NCBI RefSeq assembly: GCF_009755815.1
Contig: NZ_WRPK01000001.1
Span: 992,001-1,056,000 of the forward strand
Direction: 5' to 3'
Source: Flavisphingomonas formosensis
GTDB taxonomy: Bacteria > Pseudomonadota > Alphaproteobacteria > Sphingomonadales > Sphingomonadaceae
Length of the DNA: 64,000 nt
The notes beneath the pieces are model-generated. The model ran no database searches, had not been told where the DNA came from, and saw only the letters and a program-made list of their open reading frames with translations. Made by a program: the position numbers and the translations under genes. Of this stretch, positions 7,450 through 15,656 are shown one piece after another; positions within the stretch are counted from its first letter, which is position 1, and every line of letters begins with the position of its first letter.

Positions 7450-8157
7450 ATGACGTCGGGTCAGCCCCCCTTGATCGCCGTCGTCGGGTGCGACGGTTCC
7501 GGCAAGTCCACGGTGACGACGATCCTGCGCGACTGGATGGCGCAGGAGCGGCGCACCGCACTGTGCCATCTCGGCAAGCAGACCGGCAATATCGGGCGCC
7601 GCATCGCGCGCCTGCCGTTCATGGGCAAGCGGCTGGACAAGACGATCCATGAAAAGGCGCAGGTCGCCAAGACCAAGGGCGGGCCGGGCATCCTTACTGC
7701 GCTTGTCATCTATGCCTTCTCGATGCGCCGGGTGCGTCGTTTCCGCCGGATGCTCGCACTGCGCCGGCAAGGCTATGCGATCGTCGCGGATCGTTTCCCG
7801 CAGATGGCGGTACCCGGTCCGATGGACGGCATGGCCCTGGCGGATGTCGAGCTGCGCAATGCCGTGGTGCGCTTTCTTTCCCGGCGGGAGCAGGCGCAAT
7901 ATCGCTGGATGACCGCGCATCGTCCCGATCTGGTGATCCGCCTCAACGTCTCGCTGGAAACCGCGCTGGCTCGCAAGCCGGATCATCGGCCGTCATCGCT
8001 CGCGCGCAAGGTGGCGGATGTACCGCGGCTCAGCTTCCAGGGCGCGCCGATCGTCGACATCGACGCACAGCGCCCGCTGCCCGAAGTGCTGGAAGAGGCA
8101 AAGCGGGCGGTACGGGCGGTTCTCGACGCGCGCGACGGGGCGCCGCAGCCGCGATGA
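7450..8157 (+). CDS. thymidylate-kinase-like P-loop kinase
   Basis: About 235 residues with a Walker A motif GCDGSGKST near the N-terminus (residues 13-21) and a DR-containing substrate-binding stretch (GYAIVADRFPQMAVPG) as in dTMP kinases. The later region (RPDLVIRLNVSLETALARK) matches the LID-side part of the family. The start at 7450 follows GGGGCGGG; 7435 is also possible. Its stop overlaps the flippase start (ATGA at 8154). dTMP-kinase-like proteins of this kind occur in polysaccharide loci rather than in DNA precursor supply, so a sugar-nucleotide or lipid-carrier role is more likely. Confidence 0.8.
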   Translation: MTSGQPPLIAVVGCDGSGKSTVTTILRDWMAQERRTALCHLGKQTGNIGRRIARLPFMGKRLDKTIHEKAQVAKTKGGPGILTALVIYAFSMRRVRRFRRMLALRRQGYAIVADRFPQMAVPGPMDGMALADVELRNAVVRFLSRREQAQYRWMTAHRPDLVIRLNVSLETALARKPDHRPSSLARKVADVPRLSFQGAPIVDIDAQRPLPEVLEEAKRAVRAVLDARDGAPQPR

Positions 8158-9497
8158 AGCGGTGGTTCGCGGATGGCGCGTTCCGCAGCATCCTTCGCAA
8201 CGCCTCCTATCTGGGATCCTCCAAGCTGGTCGGTGCCGTGCTGGGCCTCGTCTCGCTCGGCTGCGCCGGACGGGGAATGACGCCGGCGCTGTTCGGCATG
8301 CTGGTGATCGTCCACGCCTATGCCACAGGCGCGGGATCGCTCGTCAAGTTCCAGACCTGGCAGTTCGTCGTCCGCTACGGCACCCATCCGCTGCAGGCGG
8401 GCGAGGCGGGCACGGTGCGCGATACGATCCGCTTCGCCTTCGGCCTCGACGTGACGAGCGGTCTGATCGGTATGGTCGCGGCGATGATCGCCCTGCCGCT
8501 GCTTGGCCCGCGCTTCGGCATCGGGCCGGAGGAGCTCACTCTGGCGCTGCTCTATTGCACGCTGGTGCCCACGATGACGGCGGCGACGCCCACCGGCGTG
8601 TTGCGGCTGCTCGATCGCTTCGATCTCATCGCCATGCAGCAGATCGTGACGCCGGCTCTCCGGGCGATCGGCGCGCTGATCGCCTATCATTTCGAGTTGG
8701 GTTTTCCCGGCTTCGTCGCCAGCTGGTACATCGCCGATCTGGCCGGCGATCTCACAGTGTGGGGCATGGCGGTGGAGGAACTGCGCCGCCGCTCGATGCT
8801 GTCGGCGCTGCGACCCGGCCTGTTCGGCACGGCGCGCCGCCTGCCGGGTTCCTGGGATTTCGTCTGGACGACGAACATCGCCCATTCGGTCTATGCCGCC
8901 TGGGGGCCGATCAGCAACGTGATCGTGGGCGCCATGCTCGGCCCCGCCGCTGCCGGCCTGTTCAAGATCGCCGGAACCATAGCGGATTCGGCGGGCAAAC
9001 CGGCGGACCTGCTTGCCCGCGGCTTCTATCCGGAGATCATGCGGCTGGATCCGGCGACCAAGCGTCCCTGGCGACTCGCGCTGCGCACCGGACTGATCGC
9101 GGCGGCGATCGGCGCGCTGGTGCTGCTCGTGGTGTTCGTCGGCGGCAAGCCGGTGATCGGCTTCGTCTTCGGCGAAAAATATCTGCCCGCCTTCGGGCTC
9201 CTGCAGATCATGACCGCCGCGCTCATCCTCGAAATGGGCACTTTCCCCCTCGAATCGCTGCTCTACATGGTCGGGCGGCAGCGCGCGGCGCTGGCGGCGC
9301 AGCTTTCCTCCGCGCTGATCTATTGCGTCGCGCTGGTCGTGCTGTCGCATCTCTGGGGGCTCACGGGCGCGGGCATCGCCTTCCTGTTCGGTACGCTGGC
9401 GACGGCGCTGTGCATGCTGCTGCCGACGGTACAGAGCTATCGGCGGCGCGCCGTCTATGCCCGGCCGGTGCCGCCGGAAGAGGGGGCGCCGGCATGA
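8154..9497 (+). CDS. polysaccharide/lipid-linked oligosaccharide flippase-like membrane protein
   Basis: A 447-residue integral membrane protein with about 12-14 hydrophobic helices (for example LGLVSLGCAGRGM, LIGMVAAMIALPLLG, VIGFVFGEKYLPAFGLL, ALVVLSHLWGLTGAGIAFLFG) and the overall pattern of Wzx/MOP exporters, which move undecaprenyl-linked glycans across the inner membrane. It overlaps both neighbours by 4 bp (ATGA at 8154 and 9494), so the three genes are one transcript. No glycosyltransferases are adjacent, so the cargo is unknown. Confidence 0.82.
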   Translation: MKRWFADGAFRSILRNASYLGSSKLVGAVLGLVSLGCAGRGMTPALFGMLVIVHAYATGAGSLVKFQTWQFVVRYGTHPLQAGEAGTVRDTIRFAFGLDVTSGLIGMVAAMIALPLLGPRFGIGPEELTLALLYCTLVPTMTAATPTGVLRLLDRFDLIAMQQIVTPALRAIGALIAYHFELGFPGFVASWYIADLAGDLTVWGMAVEELRRRSMLSALRPGLFGTARRLPGSWDFVWTTNIAHSVYAAWGPISNVIVGAMLGPAAAGLFKIAGTIADSAGKPADLLARGFYPEIMRLDPATKRPWRLALRTGLIAAAIGALVLLVVFVGGKPVIGFVFGEKYLPAFGLLQIMTAALILEMGTFPLESLLYMVGRQRAALAAQLSSALIYCVALVVLSHLWGLTGAGIAFLFGTLATALCMLLPTVQSYRRRAVYARPVPPEEGAPA

Positions 9498-10342
9498 TCG
9501 TGCCGGCGCGCTTCGCCTCTGGGCAGGTGGAGGCGCTGTTCGATGCGGTGCTGGTCAACGACGTCGTCGAACCCAATACGAGCCTGCCCGACAGTATCGC
9601 TTTCCCGATCGACGACAGGTTGATCCAGGATTGCTTCGCTCTGGTCCTTCAGCTCTGGCGGGATGGAATCGATCGTCGCGAGGCGCGCATGCTCGTCGGT
9701 CGGCTGGTGCGCCATGCCGATCTCGATCCGGCGCATCGCGTCGCCTACAAGCATGTCCGCGCCAAGTTCAAGCAGCTCCGCTTCGCCTGCGTGCTCTACG
9801 ATCGGCGTCATCGCTGCCCGCCGCTGGTCAAGGCGGTGACGACGCTGATGGGCCATGTGCAGGACGCCTTTCGCAACCGGCATCCGATGGCGGTGCGCGG
9901 TTATGCGCTGCTGCTGCGCCTTCTGCTTTCGCGCCCGCTCTGGGCACTGATGACGTGGGAGGCGCGCGTGCTCCGGCCGGAAGGCGCCGAGGGTTTCCGC
10001 CGCTATCGCACGGCCGAGATGCGCCGTCTTGCCGCGATGCTGGCGGCGCCGCAGCTGACCGGCGACGCCTTTCATGCGATGCGCAAGATCGTCAGCCGCT
10101 TCGTCGCCTTCATCGACGTGCTGCGCACGCTACGCCCCGGCGAGGATGTCTACCGCCTGTCCCGCTTCCTCAGCGCGATCAACGGCCTGATGGGTGCGAT
10201 GCATGACGATCTCGTCGAGCGTCACACGACCGGTGCGCTCGATTACCATAGCGAGCCCGTAGCCCTGCCGCCTGCGATCCGGGACCGCATCGCCGCGCTG
10301 GTCGGGCGCTATGAGGAGGACGTGGCGACACTGCGCCACTGA
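9494..10342 (+). CDS. CHAD-like helical protein
   Basis: A 282-residue cytosolic all-helical protein. The second half has the pattern of a CHAD domain: HAMRK (about residue 195), then a long helix ending in LSAINGLMGAMHDDLVERH, where the conserved His/Arg/Lys patches of CHAD proteins bind polyphosphate or related anions. The first half (KHVRAKFKQLRFACVLYDRRH) has a similar positively charged helix, so this may be a divergent two-half CHAD fold. It overlaps the flippase gene by ATGA. Family assignment is by pattern only; it could be an unrelated helical protein. Confidence 0.55.
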   Translation: MIVPARFASGQVEALFDAVLVNDVVEPNTSLPDSIAFPIDDRLIQDCFALVLQLWRDGIDRREARMLVGRLVRHADLDPAHRVAYKHVRAKFKQLRFACVLYDRRHRCPPLVKAVTTLMGHVQDAFRNRHPMAVRGYALLLRLLLSRPLWALMTWEARVLRPEGAEGFRRYRTAEMRRLAAMLAAPQLTGDAFHAMRKIVSRFVAFIDVLRTLRPGEDVYRLSRFLSAINGLMGAMHDDLVERHTTGALDYHSEPVALPPAIRDRIAALVGRYEEDVATLRH

Positions 10343-10392
10343 GGCAATCTCTGACGGCGTTTGAGGGCTTTGCTCTTGCTCCCGGCCCCGCC

Positions 10393-11280
10393 TCAGCGTC
10401 CCGCCGCGCGCACCGGTGCGATCACCGTCTCGGCATAATGGTTCATCTCGGCGATCATGCCGTCCAGCGTGCGATGGTCCTCTTCGGCGGCATAGGCGTC
10501 GCGAAAGGCGACGAGCACTTCCTGCACGCCCATGTCGTCCAGTCGCTTGATGCTGTCCGGATTATAGACTTCCGGGCCCATCACCTGCATGTCGAACGGC
10601 GTGCCCTCGCGGCCGAACGCCTTGCGATAATCCTTCAGGCGATGGATCATGTCGGCCAGCTCGTTCATATGGCCGCCGGCGCTGATCCAGCCGTCGCACA
10701 GCTTCGCGGTGCGCTTCAGCGCGGGATCGCTGTGACCGCCATAGAGGATGCGGACCGGCTCGGTCGGCACCGGGCACAGCTTGATCCGCGGGATCTGGTA
10801 ATATTCGCTGTCCCAGCCGAAATAATCCCCGGTCGAAAGGCCGCGGATGATCTGGATGATCTCCTCCATCCGCTTGCCGCGCGAGTGGAAGTCGGTGCCG
10901 GTCGCCAGGAAATCCTCTTCCCACGGCGACAGGCCGATACCGAACACGAAGCGGTTGCCGATCAGCGTATTGAGGCTGGTCAGCTGCTTGGCGAGCAGTA
11001 CCGGGTGCCGGATCGGGACCTTCAGCACGGAGGTCGAGAATTTCAGCGTGGTCGTGCCGGCAGCCATCCAGGCCGTGACGATGAACGGATCGATGAACGG
11101 CACGCCGTCCAGAAATTCGCGCGAACCATCCGTATTATAAGGATATTTGGATTCGGCATGCTCGGGATAGCAGATGCTGTCCGGCAAGGTGAAGGTGTCG
11201 AATCCGGCCGCCTCCGCCGCCTTGGCCAGCGGCATGTAGAAGGATGGATCGCACATCGTCGAATGATAGCCGAACCGCAT
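10393..11280 (-). CDS. LLM-class flavin-dependent oxidoreductase (luciferase-like)
   Basis: A 295-residue TIM-barrel protein of the bacterial luciferase/F420-or-FMN superfamily. Typical pieces: FGYHSTMCDPSFYMPLAKAAE at the start, TLKFSTSVLKVPIRHPVLLAK, RFVFGIGLSPWEEDF and the C-terminal LYGGHSDPALKRTAKLCDGW. These enzymes use reduced FMN or F420 to oxidise or reduce small organic substrates. Single gene; its ATG at 11280 is preceded by GAGAGGATC. The steroid-type oxygenases downstream in the window make a role in catabolism possible, but nothing links it directly. Confidence 0.9.
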   Translation of the reverse strand: MRFGYHSTMCDPSFYMPLAKAAEAAGFDTFTLPDSICYPEHAESKYPYNTDGSREFLDGVPFIDPFIVTAWMAAGTTTLKFSTSVLKVPIRHPVLLAKQLTSLNTLIGNRFVFGIGLSPWEEDFLATGTDFHSRGKRMEEIIQIIRGLSTGDYFGWDSEYYQIPRIKLCPVPTEPVRILYGGHSDPALKRTAKLCDGWISAGGHMNELADMIHRLKDYRKAFGREGTPFDMQVMGPEVYNPDSIKRLDDMGVQEVLVAFRDAYAAEEDHRTLDGMIAEMNHYAETVIAPVRAAGR

Positions 11281-11419
11281 CGGGAGATCCTCTCGCTCGC
11301 GTCTTTGGCGGCGTTAGATCATGGCATCCCGCGGCAGGAAAGGGGAGGGCGGCGGCGGATTGGGCGCGCGCGCCCGTTTGCGGCCATCGCGATCAAGATG
11401 GCCGTTCAGCCGACTTCGC

Positions 11420-12400
11420 TCAGGCCGCCTCCGCCGTCCGGCACTCCACCGTCAGATGCGCGAGTTCGTGCACCGGCGCCAGACGGCGGCGGATCTGCTC
11501 GCCATCTGCGCCGGGCCGCGTCACCACGCTGACGATCGCGGCATGCGCCTCGGGGCCGACGCGCCAGACGTGAAGGTCGGCCACGCGGGCATCGCCGGGC
11601 GCCTCGATCAGCTCGCACACTTCCGCGGCCACATTGCCGTCGGTCCGGTCCAGCAGGATGGCGGAGGTGTCGCGCATCAGCACCCAGGCCCAGCGCGCGA
11701 TCACCAGGCCGCCGACGATGCCCATTACCGGATCCAGCCACACCCAGCCGAGGAACCGCCCGCAGACCAGCGCGGCGATCGCCAGCACCGAGGTCAGCGC
11801 GTCGGCGAGCACATGCACATAGGCCGAGCGCAGATTATTGTCCCGGCTGAGCGCAGCATGGTCATGATCTGCGTGGGCGTGGCCGTGATGATCATGATGG
11901 TCGTCATGACCATGGTGGTGATGCCCGTGATCGTGGCCGTGGCCGAGCAGCAGCGCGCTTGCGATGTTCACCGCCAGGCCCACGGCCGCGATCAGGATCG
12001 CCTCGTCGAAAGCCACCTTCACGGGCGTCACCAGCCGCAGCGCGGATTCGACGCCGATGCCCAGCGCGATGATGCCCAGCACCAGCGCCGAGGCGAAGCC
12101 GGCGAGATCGCCGACCTTGCCGGTGCCGAAGCTGAAGCTGCGATCGGTGGCGTGACGCCGGGCGAAGCCATAGGCCAGCGCCGCGATGGTCAGCGCGCCG
12201 GCATGGGTCGCCATGTGGAAGCCGTCGGCGAGCAGCGCCATCGATCCGGTGACATAGCCCGCGACGATCTCGCCCACCATCATCACCGCGGTCAGCGCTA
12301 CGACCCATATCGTGCGTCGGGCATTCTCGTCGTGGCGCGCGCCGAGATAGACGTGGTCGTGCGCGAAGCGGCCGGGATCGGGCAGGGCGGAGGCGGTCAT
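11420..12400 (-). CDS. dmeF: cation diffusion facilitator, DmeF type (Ni/Co export)
   Basis: A 326-residue CDF transporter with six membrane helices. The inner-membrane metal site appears as HxxxD/DxxxH-type motifs in ADGFHMATHAGALT (helix 2) and HVLADALTSV (helix 5). Between helices 4 and 5 is a loop of about 28 residues made almost only of His, Asp and Gly, the usual metal-collecting loop. The start at 12400 is chosen because the family begins there. It lies 10 nt behind dmeR, a Ni/Co-sensing repressor, so the pair is the dmeRF operon and it exports nickel and cobalt. Confidence 0.92.
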   Translation of the reverse strand: MTASALPDPGRFAHDHVYLGARHDENARRTIWVVALTAVMMVGEIVAGYVTGSMALLADGFHMATHAGALTIAALAYGFARRHATDRSFSFGTGKVGDLAGFASALVLGIIALGIGVESALRLVTPVKVAFDEAILIAAVGLAVNIASALLLGHGHDHGHHHHGHDDHHDHHGHAHADHDHAALSRDNNLRSAYVHVLADALTSVLAIAALVCGRFLGWVWLDPVMGIVGGLVIARWAWVLMRDTSAILLDRTDGNVAAEVCELIEAPGDARVADLHVWRVGPEAHAAIVSVVTRPGADGEQIRRRLAPVHELAHLTVECRTAEAA

Positions 12401-12410
12401 GGCAGCGGTC

Positions 12411-12686
12411 CTATTTCGAATAGCGGCGGATCGCCGCCAGCAGCTCTTCGGCCCCCTGAGCCCGCTCGGCGTCGCCGAGCCCGGGCCGCGCGACATGATC
12501 GTGGAGATGCGCCTCGATCACTTCGTCGAGCAGCCCGTTGATCGCGCCGCGCGTGGCGGCGATCAGATGCAGCGTCTCGGCACATTCGGCCGCGGATGTG
12601 AGCGCCCGTTCGATCGCCGCGACCTGCCCGGCAATGCGCCTTACCCGCTTGAGCAGGGCGTCGTTATGGGAGGAGAGATGAGCCAT
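12411..12686 (-). CDS. dmeR: metal-sensing repressor of the RcnR/CsoR family (DmeR)
   Basis: A 91-residue all-helical repressor. The four ligands that define the Ni/Co RcnR branch are all in place: His3, Cys35, His60 and His64, together with the NGLLDEV helix. That argues against copper (CsoR) or formaldehyde (FrmR) sensing. It binds DNA without metal and releases it when Ni or Co is bound. Directly upstream is a palindrome with a G6 core (12685-12710) that overlaps its own start codon, so it should repress itself and dmeF 10 nt downstream. Confidence 0.92.
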   Translation of the reverse strand: MAHLSSHNDALLKRVRRIAGQVAAIERALTSAAECAETLHLIAATRGAINGLLDEVIEAHLHDHVARPGLGDAERAQGAEELLAAIRRYSK

Positions 12687-12710
12687 ATAGGTAAGGGGGG
12701 TATCCTATAT
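12685..12710 (-). promoter_or_regulatory. DmeR operator: ATATAGG - G6 core - CCTATAT
   Basis: Perfect 7-bp inverted arms (ATATAGG at 12685-12691, CCTATAT at 12704-12710) enclose a 12-bp spacer containing six Gs at 12695-12700. RcnR-type repressors recognise short inverted arms around a G or C tract, so the fit is close. It overlaps the first two bases of the dmeR start codon, placing it in the transcript start or leader. Confidence 0.75.
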
Positions 12711-12776
12711 GTGGGGTTGAAGCAATGTCTGGATCATATTTTGTCAGACTCTCCGCTTGACCGACTCCGATTCGAT

Positions 12777-12791
12777 GTTCCACTTTTGTTC
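12777..12791. promoter_or_regulatory. LexA (SOS) box, GTTC-N7-GTTC
   Basis: GTTCCACTTTTGTTC, an exact match to the alphaproteobacterial LexA operator. It stands 49 bp before a tiny coupled ORF and 123 bp before the HTH-like gene at 12914, and 90 bp upstream of the dmeR start on the other strand. This predicts DNA-damage induction of the plus-strand unit 12840-13574. Confidence 0.75.
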
Positions 12792-12839
12792 TAGAGGGTG
12801 GCCAATGGCTGCCGGATCGCAAATCGATGGAGTCCAGTC

Positions 12840-12914
12840 ATGCAGCATGATCAGCCGCGGCGCTTAGCCGTGCGCCCCCGTTATCGTGAACCCGCCGCCT
12901 CGTCGCTGCCGTGA
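12840..12914 (+). CDS. 24-residue leader-like peptide, translationally coupled
   Basis: ATG at 12840 after GGAG (12829-12832) reads 24 codons (MQHDQPRRLAVRPRYREP...) and stops at TGA 12912-12914, sharing one base with the ATG of the next gene (TGATG). The arrangement suits a coupled short ORF that feeds ribosomes to the downstream start. The peptide is very basic. Coding status is uncertain; the site and the coupling are what support it. Confidence 0.35.
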   Translation: MQHDQPRRLAVRPRYREPAASSLP

Positions 12915-13210
12915 TGCGGCGCAAGGGCGAGCGGACGATCCCGCAGCAGCTCGATCTCTGGTCGCCCGCGCATCCGGTGGCGCATGCGATCGCGACCGGC
13001 AGCGCCTGGTTCCATGCCTGGCAGATGCAGAAATGCACGCCCGTCGTCCAGCTTGCGAAGCAGACCGGCATCGCCGCGGCGCGGCTGGCGGGGATTGCGG
13101 CGGGCGATCGGCTCTCCCGCGCGGAGATCGACGCGCTCGCCCGTGCCTGGACGATCAGCGCGGCCGATCTGATCGCATCGCTGCCCGATCCCGCGCTGGT
13201 GCGCGATTGA
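12914..13210 (+). CDS. small HTH-like protein under SOS control
   Basis: A 98-residue product. The C-terminal two thirds (VVQLAKQTGIAAARLAGI, RLSRAEIDALARAWTISAADLIA) has the helix-turn-helix spacing of Xre/Cro-type regulators. The start overlaps the stop of the 24-residue ORF; a GTG three bases earlier is possible. A LexA box lies upstream, and the zinc-ribbon gene begins 28 nt after its stop, so the two form an operon. Plausibly a DNA-binding accessory to the SOS response; no named family. Confidence 0.65.
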   Translation: MRRKGERTIPQQLDLWSPAHPVAHAIATGSAWFHAWQMQKCTPVVQLAKQTGIAAARLAGIAAGDRLSRAEIDALARAWTISAADLIASLPDPALVRD

Positions 13211-13238
13211 GGAGGAAAGATGATGGAGCGTCGCGGTC

Positions 13239-13574
13239 ATGGCGGATTCCTCCGATCGCTTTTTGGCGTCGCGCCTCAGCCATGTCGAGCATGTGGCCTT
13301 GTATCGCAAGAATCTACGCCTGGTCTGTCCGCGGTGCCGCAGGGTGCGGATCCTCAACGCGGCAGGGACATGGTGGCTGTTCACGCAGCGCCGCTGGAAC
13401 GATTCCCTGAAGGACGCGTCGCAGCGGTTTCACTGTGGGGCCTGTTATGAGGCCGGCCATGGCAGGATCCGCCCGGCGATCCGCATCACCGATGAGGACG
13501 AAACCCCCGGCCACCAACTCCCCCCGCCGCCCGAGCGCGATTGGCGCCGGCTGGTGAGCCGGTATCGATCGTAA
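13239..13574 (+). CDS. small zinc-ribbon-like protein
   Basis: A 111-residue protein with CPRC (about residues 30-33) and CGAC (about 65-68), two CxxC pairs suited to a zinc ribbon, around a Trp-rich stretch (GTWWLFTQRRWNDSL) and a polar Pro-rich tail. No membrane segment. It follows the HTH-like gene by 28 nt in what looks like the same SOS-controlled unit. Its role could be nucleic-acid binding; nothing more can be said. Confidence 0.65.
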   Translation: MADSSDRFLASRLSHVEHVALYRKNLRLVCPRCRRVRILNAAGTWWLFTQRRWNDSLKDASQRFHCGACYEAGHGRIRPAIRITDEDETPGHQLPPPPERDWRRLVSRYRS

Positions 13575-13677
13575 ATCCGGCCTTCTATCTGTCGACGCGA
13601 TAGCTGAGCCTCGGCGTTGCCGTCACGCTAGGCAAGCCGCAGCATCGAGGGCAAGCGGCGGATTGCCCGCAGCTATA

Positions 13678-14523
13678 TCACGCCGGCGATTGCCCCTTAT
13701 ACACCGCGTCCATCGCCTCCTGGCCGAACATCTGGGTGACGAGGTCGGTCATGTCGGGATTGCGGCGCAGTTCGTGGCCGCCGTCCACCGCGAAGCTCTG
13801 GCCGGTGATCCAGGAGGAGTCCGGCCCGGCCAGGAAGCGCACCGCCCTGGCGATGTCCTCCGGCTCGCCGCCGCATTTGCCGAGCGGAGTCTGCTCCGTA
13901 TAGCGATCGAGGAAGCTCTTCTCCGTGAACATCATGCCCGCCGCCTCGGTGCGGGTGAGGCCCGGGCGGACGGCGTTCACGCGGATGCCGGCGCTGCCCA
14001 GCTCCTCGGCGGCCGCGCGCACAAGCCCTTCGAGGCCGCTCTTGCCGGCATGGTAGGCGGAAAGATAGCGGAACGGCATCTTGCCGACATTGGAGGAGAT
14101 GCAGACGATCGATCCGCCCTCCGTCATCAGCGGCGCGCCATAGCGCATCGCGATGAACGCGCTGGTGATACAGAAATCCAGCGTCTCGCGCACCGTCTCC
14201 ACATCCAGCATCAGGAACGGCTTGAACGGCCCGCCGCCGACCAGCGGCACGATGATGTCCAGCCGGCCTTGCAGCGCATGCGCTTTTTCAAGCCCCGCGC
14301 GCACATCCTCCACCTTGGTGGCGTCGCCGGCATGATAGTCGATCCGCGCGCCGGGAATGTCCCGCTCGATCGCCGCCTTCACCTCGGCCAGTGCTTCGGC
14401 GCGGCGGCTCATGATCAGGACGGCGGCACCGTCCGCCGCCAGCACGCGCGCCGTGGCCGATCCGATCGCGCCCGAGCCCCCGGTGATGAACGCGGTCTTC
14501 CCCGCAAGCGGCTGCGTCTGCAT
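13678..14523 (-). CDS. short-chain dehydrogenase/reductase
   Basis: A 281-residue classical SDR starting at the ATG at 14523. The cofactor loop is TGGSGAIG (about residues 14-21), the Ser of the catalytic triad is in VCISSNVG and the Tyr/Lys pair in SAYHAGKSG. The C-terminus (FLAGPDSSWITGQSFAVDGG) is the usual SDR ending. It extends about 30 residues past that, which is unusual but not unique. Substrate unknown; the VETVRETLDFCITSAF region resembles SDRs in aromatic and steroid breakdown. Confidence 0.92.
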   Translation of the reverse strand: MQTQPLAGKTAFITGGSGAIGSATARVLAADGAAVLIMSRRAEALAEVKAAIERDIPGARIDYHAGDATKVEDVRAGLEKAHALQGRLDIIVPLVGGGPFKPFLMLDVETVRETLDFCITSAFIAMRYGAPLMTEGGSIVCISSNVGKMPFRYLSAYHAGKSGLEGLVRAAAEELGSAGIRVNAVRPGLTRTEAAGMMFTEKSFLDRYTEQTPLGKCGGEPEDIARAVRFLAGPDSSWITGQSFAVDGGHELRRNPDMTDLVTQMFGQEAMDAVYKGQSPA

Positions 14524-14654
14524 GGCTGTTGCTCTCCCTTCGCTGCGGAGGCGGAATAGGGGTAAAGCCGCCGCGGCGTCGAGTGTGGCCGCCCTTCCAC
14601 TCCGGCCATGTGCGGCCAAAGGGCCAGCTTCGGCAGATGCGGCGGCCGCGCCGT

Positions 14655-14861
14655 TCAGCCTGCCGCCTTGCCGTGCCGGCCATCCCCTTCTGCGGCATCG
14701 GCCGCGTCATAGGCCGCTTCGGCCGTATCGATCAGCCGCTTGGCCATCTCCTTGGCGGCGCGGGGCGAGAGCGAAAGGGCGCACCCGTCCGGCCCATCGA
14801 CGATCACCACGCCATCTTCATGATAGATTTCGCCGGGTTCTTCCTGAATCTTGGGCGCCAT
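14655..14861 (-). CDS. small acidic hypothetical protein
   Basis: A 68-residue product from the ATG at 14861 (an upstream ATG at 14876 is also in frame). The middle (EIYHEDGVVIVDGPDGCALSL) is beta-rich and the end is an Ala-rich helix with many Asp and Glu. It resembles small conserved sphingomonad proteins that accompany oxidoreductases, but I do not recognise a family. It lies 131 bp beyond the SDR start on the same strand. Confidence 0.55.
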   Translation of the reverse strand: MAPKIQEEPGEIYHEDGVVIVDGPDGCALSLSPRAAKEMAKRLIDTAEAAYDAADAAEGDGRHGKAAG

Positions 14862-14876
14862 GTGCCGCTCCATCAC

Positions 14877-15348
14877 AGCTCGCTGACGGAAGAAAAATGG
14901 CCAGCGGTCGTGCCGCCGGCCAAGGCTTCGCTGCTCAGTCCGAAGACTGCGCGAAGATAACGTTAAATACTTGTCATGGTTCCGCTTCGGGCAGGGCGCT
15001 ACCGGTTCAGGTCAGTGACTCCGTCGCTTGTGGCCACGTGTCGAGGGGAGGATGCTATCCTCTTCGCACGAAGCCCGGCCCCGTTCTTAAGGCACTGGTC
15101 CGCCAGCATCATCGTCAGCTTCAGCCGCGCGATCCGTTTGTTGGCATGTTGCGATCGCTGGTCCTGCGAATTGGTAGTGAGGCCGGTCGGCCGATGCGCC
15201 GCCCGAACCGCGCTGTCGGTGCGGTTGGCCTGCTGGTGCCGGACCCCGAGCACATCTCCCGACCGATCGATACGCTGCCGTTTTCCTTTCCGTGGCCTCG
15301 CAGAACGCTTATAATGTTGCGCAATAAAAGAGTGAGGAGAGGCAAGCC
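14877..15348. other. 472-bp non-coding interval
   Basis: No convincing gene. Frames on both strands are open but have no family sequence or ribosome sites. The right end holds AT-rich DNA (CGCTTATAATGTTGCGC at about 15308-15324) with a good -10-like TATAAT, ahead of GAGAGGC and the start at 15349, so it contains the promoter of that gene. The left end may be the leader of the minus-strand gene. Confidence 0.4.
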
Positions 15349-15615
15349 ATGCTCGATCCCACGCGCCCCCACTGGGTGCCGTCAGTGGTTGCGCCCTCGC
15401 GCGACTGGGATGGGTGGCCCGGTTGTCGCCGTGGCGCCCGCTTCCTGATCAGCGAACGCGATCTGCGGCCCGACTACAGCGATTTTCCTGCCTTCGAGAC
15501 GCGCGCGGAATGCCTGCGCTGGATCATGGCCCATCGCGCCGATCTCGCCCGCAGCGCCCCTGGCGCGCCGATCGTGCCGGTGGAGCTGGATCGCTGGCTG
15601 CTGGGTTTGGCGTAG
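15349..15615 (+). CDS. small hypothetical protein, 88 residues
   Basis: Complete ORF after a GAGAGGC ribosome site and a TATAAT element. The protein is rich in Trp and Arg/Asp ([35 protein letters not shown]), without a signal peptide. Composition fits a small soluble domain. Its neighbours are on the opposite strand. No family recognised. Confidence 0.5.
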   Translation: MLDPTRPHWVPSVVAPSRDWDGWPGCRRGARFLISERDLRPDYSDFPAFETRAECLRWIMAHRADLARSAPGAPIVPVELDRWLLGLA

Positions 15616-15656
15616 TCGTTCCTCATTCTCCCCGTTCGCGGGAGGATGATCGCTCC

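Noticed and set aside
8018-9493. A long plus-strand frame before the CHAD-like gene
   Set aside because: It is the shadow of the kinase-like and flippase genes in another frame; only the part after 9494 has coding character.
14976-15314. Possible small genes in the interval before 15349
   Set aside because: No ribosome site, no domain, no conservation evidence; both strands look equally open.
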